From Scolanthus callimorphus (lineage: Eukaryota; Cnidaria; Anthozoa; Actiniaria; Edwardsiidae), in assembly GCA_033964015.1 (NCBI GenBank), contig CM066925.1, positions 7,395,998 through 7,459,997 on the forward strand: a DNA stretch of 64,000 nucleotides, written 5' to 3'. Each line of letters opens with the position of its first letter. The stretch's first letter is position 1. The position numbers and the translations under genes are program-made. Shown piece after piece: positions 32,110-42,560 of the stretch. The notes under the pieces were generated by a model. That model did not search any database, was not told the DNA's origin, and saw nothing but the letters and a program-made list of their open reading frames with translations.

Positions 32110-32591
32110 GGCCGTTTTCACACTAGAAGAAGTGCAAATCGTCTGGACGGGCAAATCGTCTGACGATTTGTTAGTCTAGTCTAATGTGAATTTAGGTCGG
32201 ACTTTGGTTTGTTCGTGAAACACGATCACACGAACATCGTCTATGAAAAATCATCTTCCTAGACGGCCAAACACAGACGAACAAATTCAGACGAATTGCT
32301 GGTCTGAAAATTTGCTCGTCCCGTTTTCACATCAGACAATCAGGGCCGTAGCTAGCATAGGGTCAGAGGGGGCAGTTGCTCCCCCCCCCCCCCCCCCCAG
32401 CGAAGTAAAATTTATAGTGTCAACATGTGGGGAAAAACCTGCTTGCTCCCCCAGCAAAAACAAAGAATGCCCAAGGCCTGCCCCCCCCCCCCCCCCAGTC
32501 AAAAATTTCTAGCTACGGCCTTGACGATTTGTTCGTCTTGAGACGATTTGTCCGTCAAGACGATGCGTTCGTCTCTAGTGTGAAAACGGCC
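32110..32591. mobile_element. MITE with GGCCGTTTTCACACTAG ends, carrying a nested element
   Basis: Ends GGCCGTTTTCACACTAGA and TCTAGTGTGAAAACGGCC form an 18-bp inverted repeat; ATT flanks at 32107-32109 and 32592-32594. The interior repeats ACGATTTGT(C/T)CGTC-like motifs in both orientations. The hAT5-like element 32341-32523 sits inside it. Confidence 0.75.
32341..32523. mobile_element. hAT5-like MITE nested in another MITE
   Basis: Ends CAGGGCCGTAGCTAG and CTAGCTACGGCCTTG; flanks ACAAT / ACGAT differ by one base. Two poly-C tracts inside. Third copy of the 18072 and 27046 family. Confidence 0.75.
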
Positions 32592-32726
32592 ATTTACCCT
32601 ACCTTACGCAATACCTAAACAAAATCTTATTCTGAGATGTCCACGAAGTGACGGGCTGTTTTCTTCGCCAAGCTTGAAAGTGATAGGTCTTACCCCTTTT
32701 CTACCGGAACGTGTTATTAAAGTATT

Positions 32727-35024
32727 TCATCTTGTATGCATTCGTTCATGAAGTAATAAACTACCACGACTACTAAAACATGTCTTACAATGTGAACATT
32801 GGTAATTCTTCACTGCTAAAGGTGCATGTCGATGGAGTGTTATAGAACAGGTCGCAGGCTTTTCTCTAGTATTCATTACGGGTTTACTGTCCAGGTTTTG
32901 GCGTTTCGAAGGCTGTAAGCTTGAAAGTGTACCTCGATGGTTTGTTACACTTGAATTCAATTGTTTTTGCGCTACACCCATCACTGGGTTATCAGAAGGC
33001 ATTGTTACTGTACTTGTGGTCAAATGTTTTTGCCCTTCACACATCAAGGGGTTATTAAAAGGCTTTGTTTCTGTACTTGTTGTTGGCTGTTTTTGTCCTT
33101 CTTCACACATCACGCGGTTATTAGAAGGCATTGTTTCTGTACTTGTGGTCAAATGTTTTTGTCCTTCACACATCACGGGGTTATTGGAAGGCATTGTTTC
33201 TGTACTTGTGGTCAAATGTTTTTGTCCTTCACACATCACGTGGTTATAAGAGCCCCTAGTCTCAGTATTTGAGCAAAATTGTGTTTCTCCTGCATCTAAA
33301 ACCAAGTCCTGTGCTTTCTTGCTAATGGACGTGTGTAATTTGCGCTCATCACATTTATATGGCTTAGCTCCTGAGTGTGTTCGCTCGTGCTTTCGATGTT
33401 CAATACTTGTGGTAAAGCATTTTGTACAATGCTGACACTGGAAAGGCTTAATTCCTAGATGCCTTTTTATATGATCTGCTAGGGTGGAAGCCTTGACAAA
33501 ACATTTGTTGCACTCATCACATTTATATGGCCTTACTTTTGAGTGTCTTCGCTCGTGGCATTTACGCTCGTAATTAGTGGCAAAGCATTTTGGGCAATAC
33601 TGACACTTATGAGGTTTAATTCCTAAATGTCTGTTCTTGTGTTTTGTCATAGCGTTGGCATCGCGAAAACATTTGTTGCACTCATCGCATTTATATGGCT
33701 TAGCTCCTGTATGTATTCGCTCGTGCGATTGGCGTTCGTAGTTTGTGGTAAAGCATTTAGTGCAATACTGACACTTCTGAGGTTTAATACCCAAATGTCT
33801 GTTTTTGTGTTCTGTTAGAGATTGAGCCCGGGTAAAACATTTGTTGCACTCATCACATATATATGGCTTAACTGCTGTATGTGCTAGCTCGTGCCTTCGA
33901 CATTCACCATTTGTGACAAAACGCTTAGTGCAATACTGACATTTGTGAGGTTTAATACCCAAATGTCTGTAATTATGATTTACTAGATAGCGAGCCTGGC
34001 TAAAACATTTGTTGCACTCATCACATTTATATGGCTTAACTCCTGAGTGTATTCGCTCGTGTGTTGCACAGTTACCACGTGTAGTAAAGCATTTATCACA
34101 ATACTGACACTGAAAAAGACTAATATCCTTTATAGCAAAGTGTGTGTCATTTCTATATCCACTGGAAGTGTTTACATGATCTTGGATTTTGGGTTGCAGC
34201 ACGCCAGGACTTGAACAGCTGCGTGACTTGAGCTCACACATGACCTCTTTCTCGATATTGTGATGAAACTGAATATCAACGAATCCCTGATGTTCCTGCT
34301 GAAAAATTGAATTGTCATCTGCCAATTCTAGAACCTCATCCGCCTGCTCAACGCACTTCCCTTGTACATCCTCTAGTGTTTTGAGATCAAATTCTTCATC
34401 TTGAACAGTTTCTTCCTTTACAAAAATTTCAGAATAATCATTAGTAGCTAAAGAACTGTTCCCGTAATCTTCGCCACTTTGTCCCTGGTAACAACCTAGA
34501 CTTTTGTTTGTGAACCGTTGTGGGCGGGACAAAATATTGTCTTGCACGTCTTCAAGTATGCTAGAGAGGTCAAATTCTTCACCTTGAACAGTTTCTTCCT
34601 TTACAAGAATTTCAGGATAATCTTTTGTGGCTAAAGAACTGTTCCGGTAATCTTCGCCCCTTTGTCCCTGATAAGTATCTTGACTTTTATTCGTGACCCG
34701 TTGTCGGTGCGACAAAATGTTGTTTTGCACGTCTTCAAGTATGCTAGAGAGGTCGAATTCTTCACCTTTTTCTTCCTTAATTGTATGATCGAATTCGCAA
34801 CTCGTAGCCATACAACTACTGATCTTGCTTGTCCTTTCCTCATTTCTAAATCTCGTCCAAGACGGCAACATTCCCTCTTCCACTGCATAAGGAACATCAC
34901 AGTTTCCATATTCAATTTTTTCTTTCTTTATCACACGATGAAGGTATTTGTAATTTCCCACAAGAGCGTTTCCTTTGCGTTCTTTGACCTCGGTTTGTAA
35001 TGTGGCGATAGAAGGAACTTCTTG
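32727..35024 (-). CDS. C2H2 zinc-finger protein, large exon
   Basis: Open frame from an acceptor (CCTTAG/CAAGAAG, exon start 35024) to TAA at 32727; the first ATG is at 34961, but homology to the second zinc-finger gene continues upstream of it, so an earlier exon is expected. Order: short GNYKYLHRVIKKEKIEY module; three acidic repeats with EEFDLSSILEDVQ and a VKEETVQ end; nine C2H2 fingers (CQYC..CF / CDECNKCF alternating, linkers LGIKPHK or SGVKPYK); a tenth that breaks off at KCDERK; about five copies of EGQKHLTTSTETMPSNN; one final finger (CSHCKTCFSS). Likely a nuclear DNA-binding regulator. The acidic repeats could be an activation or interaction region; that is inference. Confidence 0.85.
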   Translation of the reverse strand, partial: QEVPSIATLQTEVKERKGNALVGNYKYLHRVIKKEKIEYGNCDVPYAVEEGMLPSWTRFRNEERTSKISSCMATSCEFDHTIKEEKGEEFDLSSILEDVQNNILSHRQRVTNKSQDTYQGQRGEDYRNSSLATKDYPEILVKEETVQGEEFDLSSILEDVQDNILSRPQRFTNKSLGCYQGQSGEDYGNSSLATNDYSEIFVKEETVQDEEFDLKTLEDVQGKCVEQADEVLELADDNSIFQQEHQGFVDIQFHHNIEKEVMCELKSRSCSSPGVLQPKIQDHVNTSSGYRNDTHFAIKDISLFQCQYCDKCFTTRGNCATHERIHSGVKPYKCDECNKCFSQARYLVNHNYRHLGIKPHKCQYCTKRFVTNGECRRHELAHTAVKPYICDECNKCFTRAQSLTEHKNRHLGIKPQKCQYCTKCFTTNYERQSHERIHTGAKPYKCDECNKCFRDANAMTKHKNRHLGIKPHKCQYCPKCFATNYERKCHERRHSKVRPYKCDECNKCFVKASTLADHIKRHLGIKPFQCQHCTKCFTTSIEHRKHERTHSGAKPYKCDERKLHTSISKKAQDLVLDAGETQFCSNTETRGSYNHVMCEGQKHLTTSTETMPSNNPVMCEGQKHLTTSTETMPSNNRVMCEEGQKQPTTSTETKPFNNPLMCEGQKHLTTSTVTMPSDNPVMGVAQKQLNSSVTNHRGTLSSLQPSKRQNLDSKPVMNTREKPATCSITLHRHAPLAVKNYQCSHCKTCFSSRGSLLLHERMHTR

Positions 35025-35494
35025 CTAAGGACGAAATAAAAAGTCCAGTAAGTGCTGCGAGTCGCTACATACGTTGGAAAGAAGGTAGCCTGAGTATCAG
35101 TTTCTCGCAGAAGAATAAAATTCCGCCTGATATTCAGGCTAGAAAGAAGTCAAATAAATGCCCATACCGGTACGTTAAAAGGATAAAGAATATTTGCATT
35201 ACTGTGACCAAATCTATAACAGTTTGCAAAGAAAACAAATGGGAGCGTAAGGGGAGAGTTTTAAGATCCTGGAGAAATGCATTTCCCATAGCCTCTCAAG
35301 CTTCAATTTATATATTTAAAACATCGCCCTATTCGTCCATGTGACGTTCTTTTCTTTCTTTACTGTATTCTGTTTTACAAAAAATGTAAGGATGGGAAAA
35401 AAGTGACTTGAAGTTTTAATAATGGTTTACAGTGACAGGAGCGAGTGCCTTCACGTTGGTTTGTGGTTACCATGGTGATATCGTTCATTATAAT

Positions 35495-35891
35495 AGACCT
35501 TTTCCTAAAATGGCCGCCGAAAATTCAAATCGATTTTTGTTAAAAATGAACACCAGCACTAGAACACACATCATCTTTAGAACACTTTAGTAAAACTACA
35601 AAATTTCGCTGCATTATATCCAATATCTTCAGAGAAAACGAACGTTGAAAGTTTAAAAATTTACAGACGTTTGTATGATGGGAGTATGCCTCATACCCCC
35701 AGTCATACAAATCTCTGTAAAATTTTCAATTTTCAAACTCTGCTTTCTCAGCCGACATGGCATTTGGCATAGTGAAAATTTAAAGTATTACTAATGTGAG
35801 GATACTCTTTCTAGTGCCAGTATTTGATTTTCAGTCAGTTTAATTTTAAGACATGTGAATTTGCGGCGGCCATTTTGGAAAAAGGTCTATT
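35495..35891. mobile_element. MITE with AATAGACCTTTTCC ends
   Basis: Inverted ends AATAGACCTTTTCCTAAAAT and ATTTTGGAAAAAGGTCTATT, continuing as GGCCGCCG / CGGCGGCC. The centre has a second pairing, GTTTGTATGATGGGAG / GTCATACAAA. Upstream of the zinc-finger gene. Confidence 0.7.
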
Positions 35892-36098
35892 GTTTAAGGT
35901 AACATGTGACCCATTGTGTGCAGAACATCGAATTGGCTTTTGTTGGTTGGGGGTTTTACAGCTTATTTAGTCAACTTTAAGAATCAGAAAGCGAACACAG
36001 AACAAAGGATCTTGACTTTCTCTCAGACATCGATAATCGTTTTTCTCTTAAAATTGTGGGGAGTATGACTCCCTATGTGTTCAATGGTATCAATGGTA

Positions 36099-36478
36099 TC
36101 ACAAGTTGATTAGTAAAGAATATTGTAATGTTCTCTTGAAACACAAAAACATTCTATCATAAAGGTTATAGAGTAAACAATATTGTTTTGCGTTTGTCAC
36201 CATATTATCAAAAACAGCAGGACATAGAAAGGTTTTGGGGTAGTTTGAGAGATTTGTTAGGGGTGGATAGCGAGAGGAGAGAAGGATGCTACATTCCAAG
36301 GGTCTTTCTGACATTCCTTTATCTTTTGGCAGCATGGTGTTGTGGTGGAGGTGGCTGAAAAATGTTTGAGCACTTTTGAGCACGTTTGCTTTCTGCAACC
36401 CAACAGGCAAACTATTCCAAAGCACCCCACCATTGTACCGGTAGCTTCTGTTTTTCAAACAGTTTGTGCGGGGCATTG
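36099..36478 (-). mobile_element. LINE 3' end
   Basis: The minus strand reads PRTNCLKNRSYRYNGGVLWN then SLPVGLQKAN, the usual C-terminal motif of CR1/L2-like reverse transcriptase proteins (basic N..K, Y.G..LWNSLP), followed by a non-coding tail. 5'-truncated. Confidence 0.65.
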
Positions 36479-36529
36479 GAATAGTTTAGTTTGCCATTGG
36501 TGTCTCTCAGTGAATAAGCTAGATTGCAA

Positions 36530-36578
36530 AAGAAAGATGAAGTTTATTGTTCATGTGGGGACAAATGATGTAAGAAGC
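36530..36578 (+). pseudogene. GTND-type (SGNH-like) fragment, left half
   Basis: Reads KFIVHVGTNDVRS. The VHVGTND motif is typical of SGNH-hydrolase-like proteins and of some LINE ORF1 proteins. The frame is cut by the transposon that starts at 36579 and resumes at 37915. Confidence 0.5.
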
Positions 36579-37914
36579 GGGTGTATAGAAAGCGAAGAAC
36601 AAAGAAAGAAGAACGAAGATCTAGAAAACAAAGATCTAGAAAACTAAGATGAAAAACACAGAATTGCTAGAAAACAAAGATCCAAAAACTAAGAAATCTA
36701 GAAAGTGAAGATAGAAAACGAAGGTAAGAGTAACCAAGTTTAAACTCACCATGAAATAAATTTTAGGTCGAGAAACCTGAGTTCGGTTTATGGTTAGAAC
36801 TTGTTCACATTGACCAAAAGGACATCCTATTATCTGTGAAACATAGATATATTGTGATGCTCCTTGTTGTATTGCTTCACAGAAAATAAAACAGCCTTTT
36901 GGTGAATGTGAACATAGTAGAGAGGATTAACTATGTGAACGAGTGCAGTGCTGGTTTGCTTTCACGTGGCCGCCATCTTGAATTTGCGACAAAATGTGAC
37001 AAGTCGGGGGGAAGGGGGGCATTGAGAAAAGACAAAAACGACACATTATCTTTTGGGATAATATAAAATGTCCCTGGAGTTTCAACTTTTTACCCCTCCC
37101 CCTGGGAATTTCCAAGCACCATACACACACTTCTCCTCCTGCAGAATTTCCAGAGTCCTCAACAGTGTGGTTTTCAACTGGAAACTCCACCGGCCCCAGA
37201 AGGAATAAAATAATTCATGGGCATAGACCAAAATGCCTACCCCACCCCTCAAAACTTCAATAGTCGGCCCCCTTATTAGACAGTTTCCATTGATTTTGGA
37301 TGTTGCCAAAACATGCTGGTAAATGGTTTCAGCATAAAACTGGCGGCGGGAAATTCTTTATTGAACAACAGGGAGTCCGAGAACTTTGCCATCGAGTGTT
37401 ACTGCTTCCAATATGGCGTCCAGCGCATGGATTGCAACAAGTGGAAAATGACACTGTAACCCAAGATATCTCGTTTGATTAAAAAAAACAGAGAAAGAAT
37501 GCAATTAAATGCGTACGAAGGAGATTATCGCTGGAAGAAAGTGGTTTACTGAGATCGGGAAAAGCTAGAAATCGCCCATCGGGAAAAGTCAGTAATTCAG
37601 CTGTCAGTGTCTCAGTTGTCGCATCACTGCCTTGCCAAGAAAGCAGCAAAAGTTTAATTATGGTATGTATACTTTAAGAAATCATCCATCCAGAAATCAT
37701 TTTTTAAGGTATCTTAGTTTTCTGTCTTTCCTTTCTAGTAATCTTATGTTTCGCATCTTAGCTTTCTAGGGAATCTGTGTTTGACCTTCGCTTTCTAGCT
37801 ATCTTAGGTTTTCATCTGCGTTTCTAGTTGATCTTTGTTTTTGGTCTTAGCTTTCTAGATCTGCGTTTTCTAGATCTGCGTTTTATTTCTTCGTTCTTCG
37901 CTTTCTAGACACCC
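36579..37914. mobile_element. Transposon with TCTAGAAA-array ends and 9-bp duplication
   Basis: Both ends read (inward) GGGTGT(A/C)TAGAAAGCGAAGAAC and then repeat motifs of the form TCTAGAAA(A/G)C.(A/G)AGA: several on the left to 36730 and about a dozen on the right back to ~37700. Flanking GTAAGAAGC (36570-36578) and GTAAGATGC (37915-37923) differ by one base and lie in one reading frame of the interrupted ORF. No ORF of its own recognised; the middle contains other repeat DNA (37000-37270). Confidence 0.7.
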
Positions 37915-38036
37915 GTAAGATGCAGGGCCTCACCAAAAGTAATTGCGGAACGTATACTCAATGAGCTTGTGACCCAAATTAAAACAAGACTTGCCAGGAA
38001 CCAGCATAGGAGGCTATCTGCAATTCTGGTAAGATC
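37915..38036 (+). pseudogene. GTND-type fragment, right half
   Basis: After the duplicated VRC codons the frame continues RASPKVIAERILNELVTQIK and TRLARNQHRRLSAIL before a stop. It matches the left half in phase, so the two were one ORF before insertion of the 36579-37914 element. Confidence 0.5.
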
Positions 38037-38344
38037 TGGCAATAGCCATTTTCAGTGAAAGTCAATCAAGTCAACTACTTCTCTGCATACCTGTCAACCC
38101 AACTTCGTCAAAAATCTTGAGATTCTCCCTCACGTGGCAAGTAAATACAGAAAATGTATAACAAAATCCTGAGAGTGATAATGTGGGTGATATACAGTAA
38201 ATATGAAATGTTCGCAAACACCATGCGGGTGACAGGCTTCAAAATCTTGTGACACCCGCCTAATGCGGGTGAGTTGACAGCTATGTGTCTGCTACTTGTA
38301 TGCCGAATTTTATGGAATTTCAGGCAAGTGGAAATTAGGTGCTA

Positions 38345-39920
38345 TACTGTACTCGGACGGAGTAAACTGCGGGGTGCGGGGCGCGGGGTGCGGGGTGCGG
38401 GGCGCGGGGTGCGGGGTGCGGGATGCGGGGCGCGGGGCGCGGGGTGCGGGGTACAGTTGTGAGGGGGAGGTAAAGGGGGTGGGATGCGGAATGAAGGGGG
38501 AGCGCCAACGACGTCATCACTGACGTCATCAAAACTATAAAAATCAATATCTTGAGAACGGAACAACGTCAGATGACCAAACTTGGGTAAAGTTATCTCC
38601 GGAGCAAGGGGGGCACACCCTCAGGGTCACGTGGTATGACGTAATCAATGACTAGAAAAATCAATATCTCGTGAACACGGAACAACGTCAGATGACCAAA
38701 CTTGGGTAAAGTTATCTTCGGGGCAAGGGGGTTACACCAACAGGGTCACGTGGTATGACGTCATCAATGGCGTCATCAAAACAAGAAAAATCAATATCTT
38801 GTGAACGGGACAACGCCAGGTGACCAAACTTGGGTAAAATTATCTTCAGTTTGACAATGAAAAAAAAAGGTGCACTTAGTTAAAACAACATATTAATATG
38901 TTCGAAAATTCGAAAACTAGCAAACTGGATTTTCATGTTCTAGCGGTCCACATATGTGATTATGTTTTTTTTTTAAATCATGATTTTCACGGCTTTGTGC
39001 AATAACGCAAAGCCACCCAAGGCTTAATAGTAAAGATATATTATCAAGAAAACATCGGAGACATTATTTAGCCCCCAAACCACCTGCATCCCATCGGTGT
39101 TTATAATGATGTAATTGCTGTCGTCGTGCCTCGTGACATGACCTCGTTCCATTCTCGAGATATTGATTTTTCTAGATTTGATGACGTCATACCACGTGAC
39201 CCTATTGGTGTGCCCCCTTGCCCAACCTCGTTCCCAGGGTCTCCTTGGTCAGTTTTCAAAATGGCGGGTCGTGAAAACTGACCGAGGAGACCCTGGGAAC
39301 GAGGTTGCCCCCTTGCCCCGAAGATAACTTTTCATAACTTTGGTCACCTGGCGTTGTTCCGTTCTCGAGATATTGATTTTTCTAGTCATTGATGACGCCA
39401 TACCACGTGACCCTGTTGGTGTGCCCCCTTGAACCGAAGATAACCCAAGTTTGGTCATCTGACGTTGTTCCGTTCTCGAGATATTGATTTTTCTTGTTTT
39501 GATGACGTCATTGATGACGCCATGCCACGTGACCCTGTTAGTTTGCCCCCCTTGCCCCAAAGATAACTTTACTTAAGTTTGGTCACCTGGCGTTGTTCCG
39601 TTCTCGAGATATTGATTTTTCTAGTCATTGATGACGTCATACCACGTGACCCTGAGGGTGAAAGATAACTTTACCTAATTAAGTTTGGTCATCTGACGTT
39701 GTTCCGTTCTCGAGATATTGATTTTTTATAGTTTTGATGACGTCAGTGATGACGTCGTTGGCACTCCCCCCCTCCACCTCCCCCTCACAACTGTACCTCG
39801 CACCCCGCACCCCGCGCCCCGCGCCCCGCACCCCGCGCCCCGCACCCCGCGCCCCGCACCCCGCGCCCCGCACCCCGCCCCCGCGCCCCGCACCCCGCAG
39901 TTTACTCCGTCCGTACTGTA
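38345..39920. mobile_element. Large foldback with GC satellite and TGACGTCA-rich repeats
   Basis: Ends TACTGTACTCGGACGGAG and CTCCGTCCGTACTGTA. Inside each end is a GCGGGGTGCGGGG array (38369-38452 and, inverted, 39800-39900). Next come ~125-130 bp tandem units, three on the left and about five inverted on the right, each with AATCAATATCT.GTGAACGG, GACCAAACTTGGGTAAAGTT and CAGGGTCACGTGGTATGACG. At least six TGACGTCA octamers. No ORF. Confidence 0.75.
39224..39306. mobile_element. 83-bp foldback with 12-bp flanking repeat
   Basis: AACCTCGTTCCCAGGGTCTC and its inverse GAGACCCTGGGAACGAGGTT with a short AAATGGCGGGTCG loop. GCCCCCTTGCCC lies on both sides (39212-39223, 39307-39318). Inserted in a repeat unit of the 38345-39920 element; neighbouring units show the uninterrupted site. 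Confidence 0.8.
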
Positions 39921-39939
39921 CTAGTGGCACTTAAACTTA

Positions 39940-40369
39940 TCACAATATAGCCCCGTAGAAACACATTTCTATCGCAAGAGAGAGAGTATGCAATACATTA
40001 TTTCGTGTTCCAACAGTAATCTTTCCATAAAGTCTGAAATCATCTCCAATTCTCACCTTGTCCGCAGAGTTTGTTGACTCTATTTTCACTATGTTGTCCG
40101 CCATTTTGGATTGTGATGCGTCCGCTGACAGAATATCGCGGACGCACCGTGCTATTGTATTGCGTCCGCGATCTGACCGGTCAGCGGACGAATCACAATC
40201 CAAAATGGCGGACAACAAAGTGAAAAGAGAGTCAACAAACTCTGATGAAAAGGTGAGAATTGATGATGATTATCAATTTTTGGTGAAGTTTGATAGTAAA
40301 GAAAGGCATAAATCATTAGATACTTTCTCCTTTCTACGAAAATATGTCTTTATGGGAAGATTTTTATGA
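39940..40369. repeat. Inverted duplication with divergent 54-codon ORFs
   Basis: Two ORFs point away from a shared centre: minus 40104-39940 (MADNIVKIESTNS...) and plus 40205-40369 (MADNKVKRESTNS...). Both are exactly 54 codons and align without gaps, ending CFYGAIL and VFMGRFL. The ~100-bp centre has mirrored GCGTCCGCTGA / TCAGCGGACG and AAAATGGCGG around each ATG. Differences are mostly amino-acid changing, so there is no sign of purifying selection. Could be a MITE with gene-derived arms. Confidence 0.5.
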
Positions 40370-40411
40370 GAATTGTTTCTCGAAGTCGCGACACCAGACA
40401 CAGCTTTTAGG

Positions 40412-41181
40412 TATAGTCCAGTCATTTTGTGAAATGACCCACAACTAATTGCAATAGAAAGTTTCTCAACGGTTTTAGGGCCATAAAGTCAACCGAACAA
40501 ACATACTAAAAATCATAAAAAATCTATGTAGTGGAACATCTCAAAATTCAAGTTTGAAAAGACTACACAATTTTCTTTTGTTGGCGGCCATCTTGCCCTT
40601 GTTTTTGCCGCACTTAGTTTTGCGAAGCTTTTTATATTCGCTATACTGTACAGTATTCCCAGCTAAGTGTTTAAATTTTTAGTGGTTTTAAATGGACTCA
40701 TTCGTGTTATATATACTTCGTTAGGCATGTTATTTTTGCAAACTACGCTTTGACTAAGAGAAATTTCCAATGTCATAAGTTCAATACAGTGCCGGACTAG
40801 GAATCTTGAAACATGTTTCCATACACAACTCAACAATTCTTAATGATGGATTCGGTTGGCAATGATCCATAGACTCTATACAAGGGGTCATTTCTATGTA
40901 AAGGAAAGCGTTAGAATATATACCTGTAACGGTAACAGCCTAGAACTAGTTTTATCAACGTAAAGCCTAAAAGTGCCTAAAACTCATAAATAACAAGAGC
41001 CAAAATGACTGCCAACAAAAGAAAATAAAAACTCCTCAATTTAAGTACTTTCTACTTTGATTAAATATGATTTTTAGTATGTTGTTTCTAAGGGTATTTG
41101 GAATAGGAGGAATGAAAAGCTTCTGTTGCAATTACTTCGAGGTTGACCACATTTTTTTCATAAAATGACTGGACTACTTGT
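40412..41181. mobile_element. MITE with AGTCCAGTCATTTT ends
   Basis: Ends TATAGTCCAGTCATTTTGTG and CATAAAATGACTGGACTA; internal pairing TTTTCTTTTGTTGGCGGC / CTGCCAACAAAAGAAAA and ATCATAAAAAATCTATG / AATATGATTTTTAGTATG. No ORF. Confidence 0.6.
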
Positions 41182-41365
41182 CATGCGAGGAGAGGACGTT
41201 GTTTCTCCCATTAGCTACAGTTCGTCAGCTAAATAATTACACAATAAGTTTATAAAATCTATTACTCAAAACATCCCCACGAAAATTCCAAGCGTACTGT
41301 ATGTTCTTTGATCATAACTTTTATAATATTCTTGTGATGGATATTAAACTAATGGAGGACATTTA

Positions 41366-41526
41366 CTAAATAAACCCCTTCTGGCGGCTGTAATATCGGC
41401 GGATAATGTCCAAGGATGAAAAATGGTACGAAAAATGAACAGAACTGTGAAATTTTGAGGACCATTTTTCATCCGCGGACATTATCCGCCGATATTACAG
41501 CAAGCCAAGAAGGGGTTTATTTATTT
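41366..41526. mobile_element. Foldback MITE, AATAAACCCCTTCTGGC arms
   Basis: Left AATAAACCCCTTCTGGCGG and TAATATCGGCGGATAATGTC pair with right GACATTATCCGCCGATATTA and AAGAAGGGGTTTATT. Non-coding. Confidence 0.7.
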
Positions 41527-42427
41527 TATATCCCAGTGACTTCACTAAAAAACTCGCGAGAAAGAAAAAACATTGTGAACGTGAGAAAACCACTAAACTG
41601 CAGTATGGCACAAAAAGGCAAAGCGTAAGCGGTGATTGGCTAAGATATTTTTATTCGAGCTGTGATTGGTTGACACAAAAACTGTCAATCAAACCCTAAC
41701 GTGGGGCTAGAAGAAATCAGAGCGAATTCACAAAACAAATTTACAATGCACGAGTTCTAGTGTTTTCCCGGGTGCTTTTCTACAGAAATCTAGCCCAGAT
41801 TTCGGGTTTTCAGGTCTAATTCCTTGCCGGACTGTTAATTAATTGTTCTGTTGTGAACTGAAGTATAAATTACAGCCGTGAAATGCAGAGTTGGACAAAT
41901 TTAGCGCTGCTGAGTGCTGATCGAACTTGGAAGTCGGCTTGCTGGACTACACTCAAGGTGGCTGAATTTTGGTTGAACTGATTGCAAGTTGTTTTTCTAT
42001 TTGCCAAGCTACAAAATGGTAAGTTTAAAAACAATTCTTTTATCGTCATTTTGCTCTTTTTTGTTTAGTTCTTTCATTTTTTTTTGCGAATGTCAAACCG
42101 AATTAACTTGGATTGAAACAACAAAAAACTAACAACTTTGTAAACCATTCAAAACATTCACGGCCTGTTTAAGTTGACTTTTTTCTGTTTTCCGGTGTCG
42201 CCTCAGCCACCAATTTCCGTATTTCATCAATATTCTTAGACAAAAACCTTGGTTGCTTGTTTTCCATTATTTTTTAAACAGAAAATATCCAGTTTTTGCT
42301 TAAAATATTTCTCCCAGAGGACGGATATCACTTCCGACGGACAATATCGTCTGATATCTGTCCTGTGAAAATGCACCACGTAATACGTTTCGACCAATGA
42401 GCGCGCGTTAAAATTGATCACTGGGAT

Positions 42428-42560
42428 ATAATTAACCATTATCCTGCGAGATTGCGCAGAATATCGTCTGATACTTAGCCGACGAGGGACGAAGTCCCGA
42501 GTTGGCTAAAATCAGACGATATTCTGCAAAATCGAGCAGGATAATGGTTTTATTATTCAG
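42428..42560. mobile_element. Foldback, AATATCGTCTGAT...ATCAGACGATATT
   Basis: ATTATCCTGCGAGATTGCGC and AGAATATCGTCTGATA pair with ATCAGACGATATTCTGCA and AATCGAGCAGGATAAT around an AGCCGACGAGGGACG loop. Further AATATCGTCTGATAT motifs lie upstream (42340), so the element may extend left. Confidence 0.6.

Noticed and set aside
32961..33272. 103-codon plus-strand ORF with repeated FLSFTHH
   Set aside because: Antisense of the EGQKHLTTSTETMPSNN repeats of the zinc-finger gene.
42001..42022. 5' UTR exon ending ACAAAATG/GTAAGTTT
   Set aside because: An ATG at a perfect donor is seen in some genes, but no downstream coding exon could be linked in the window.
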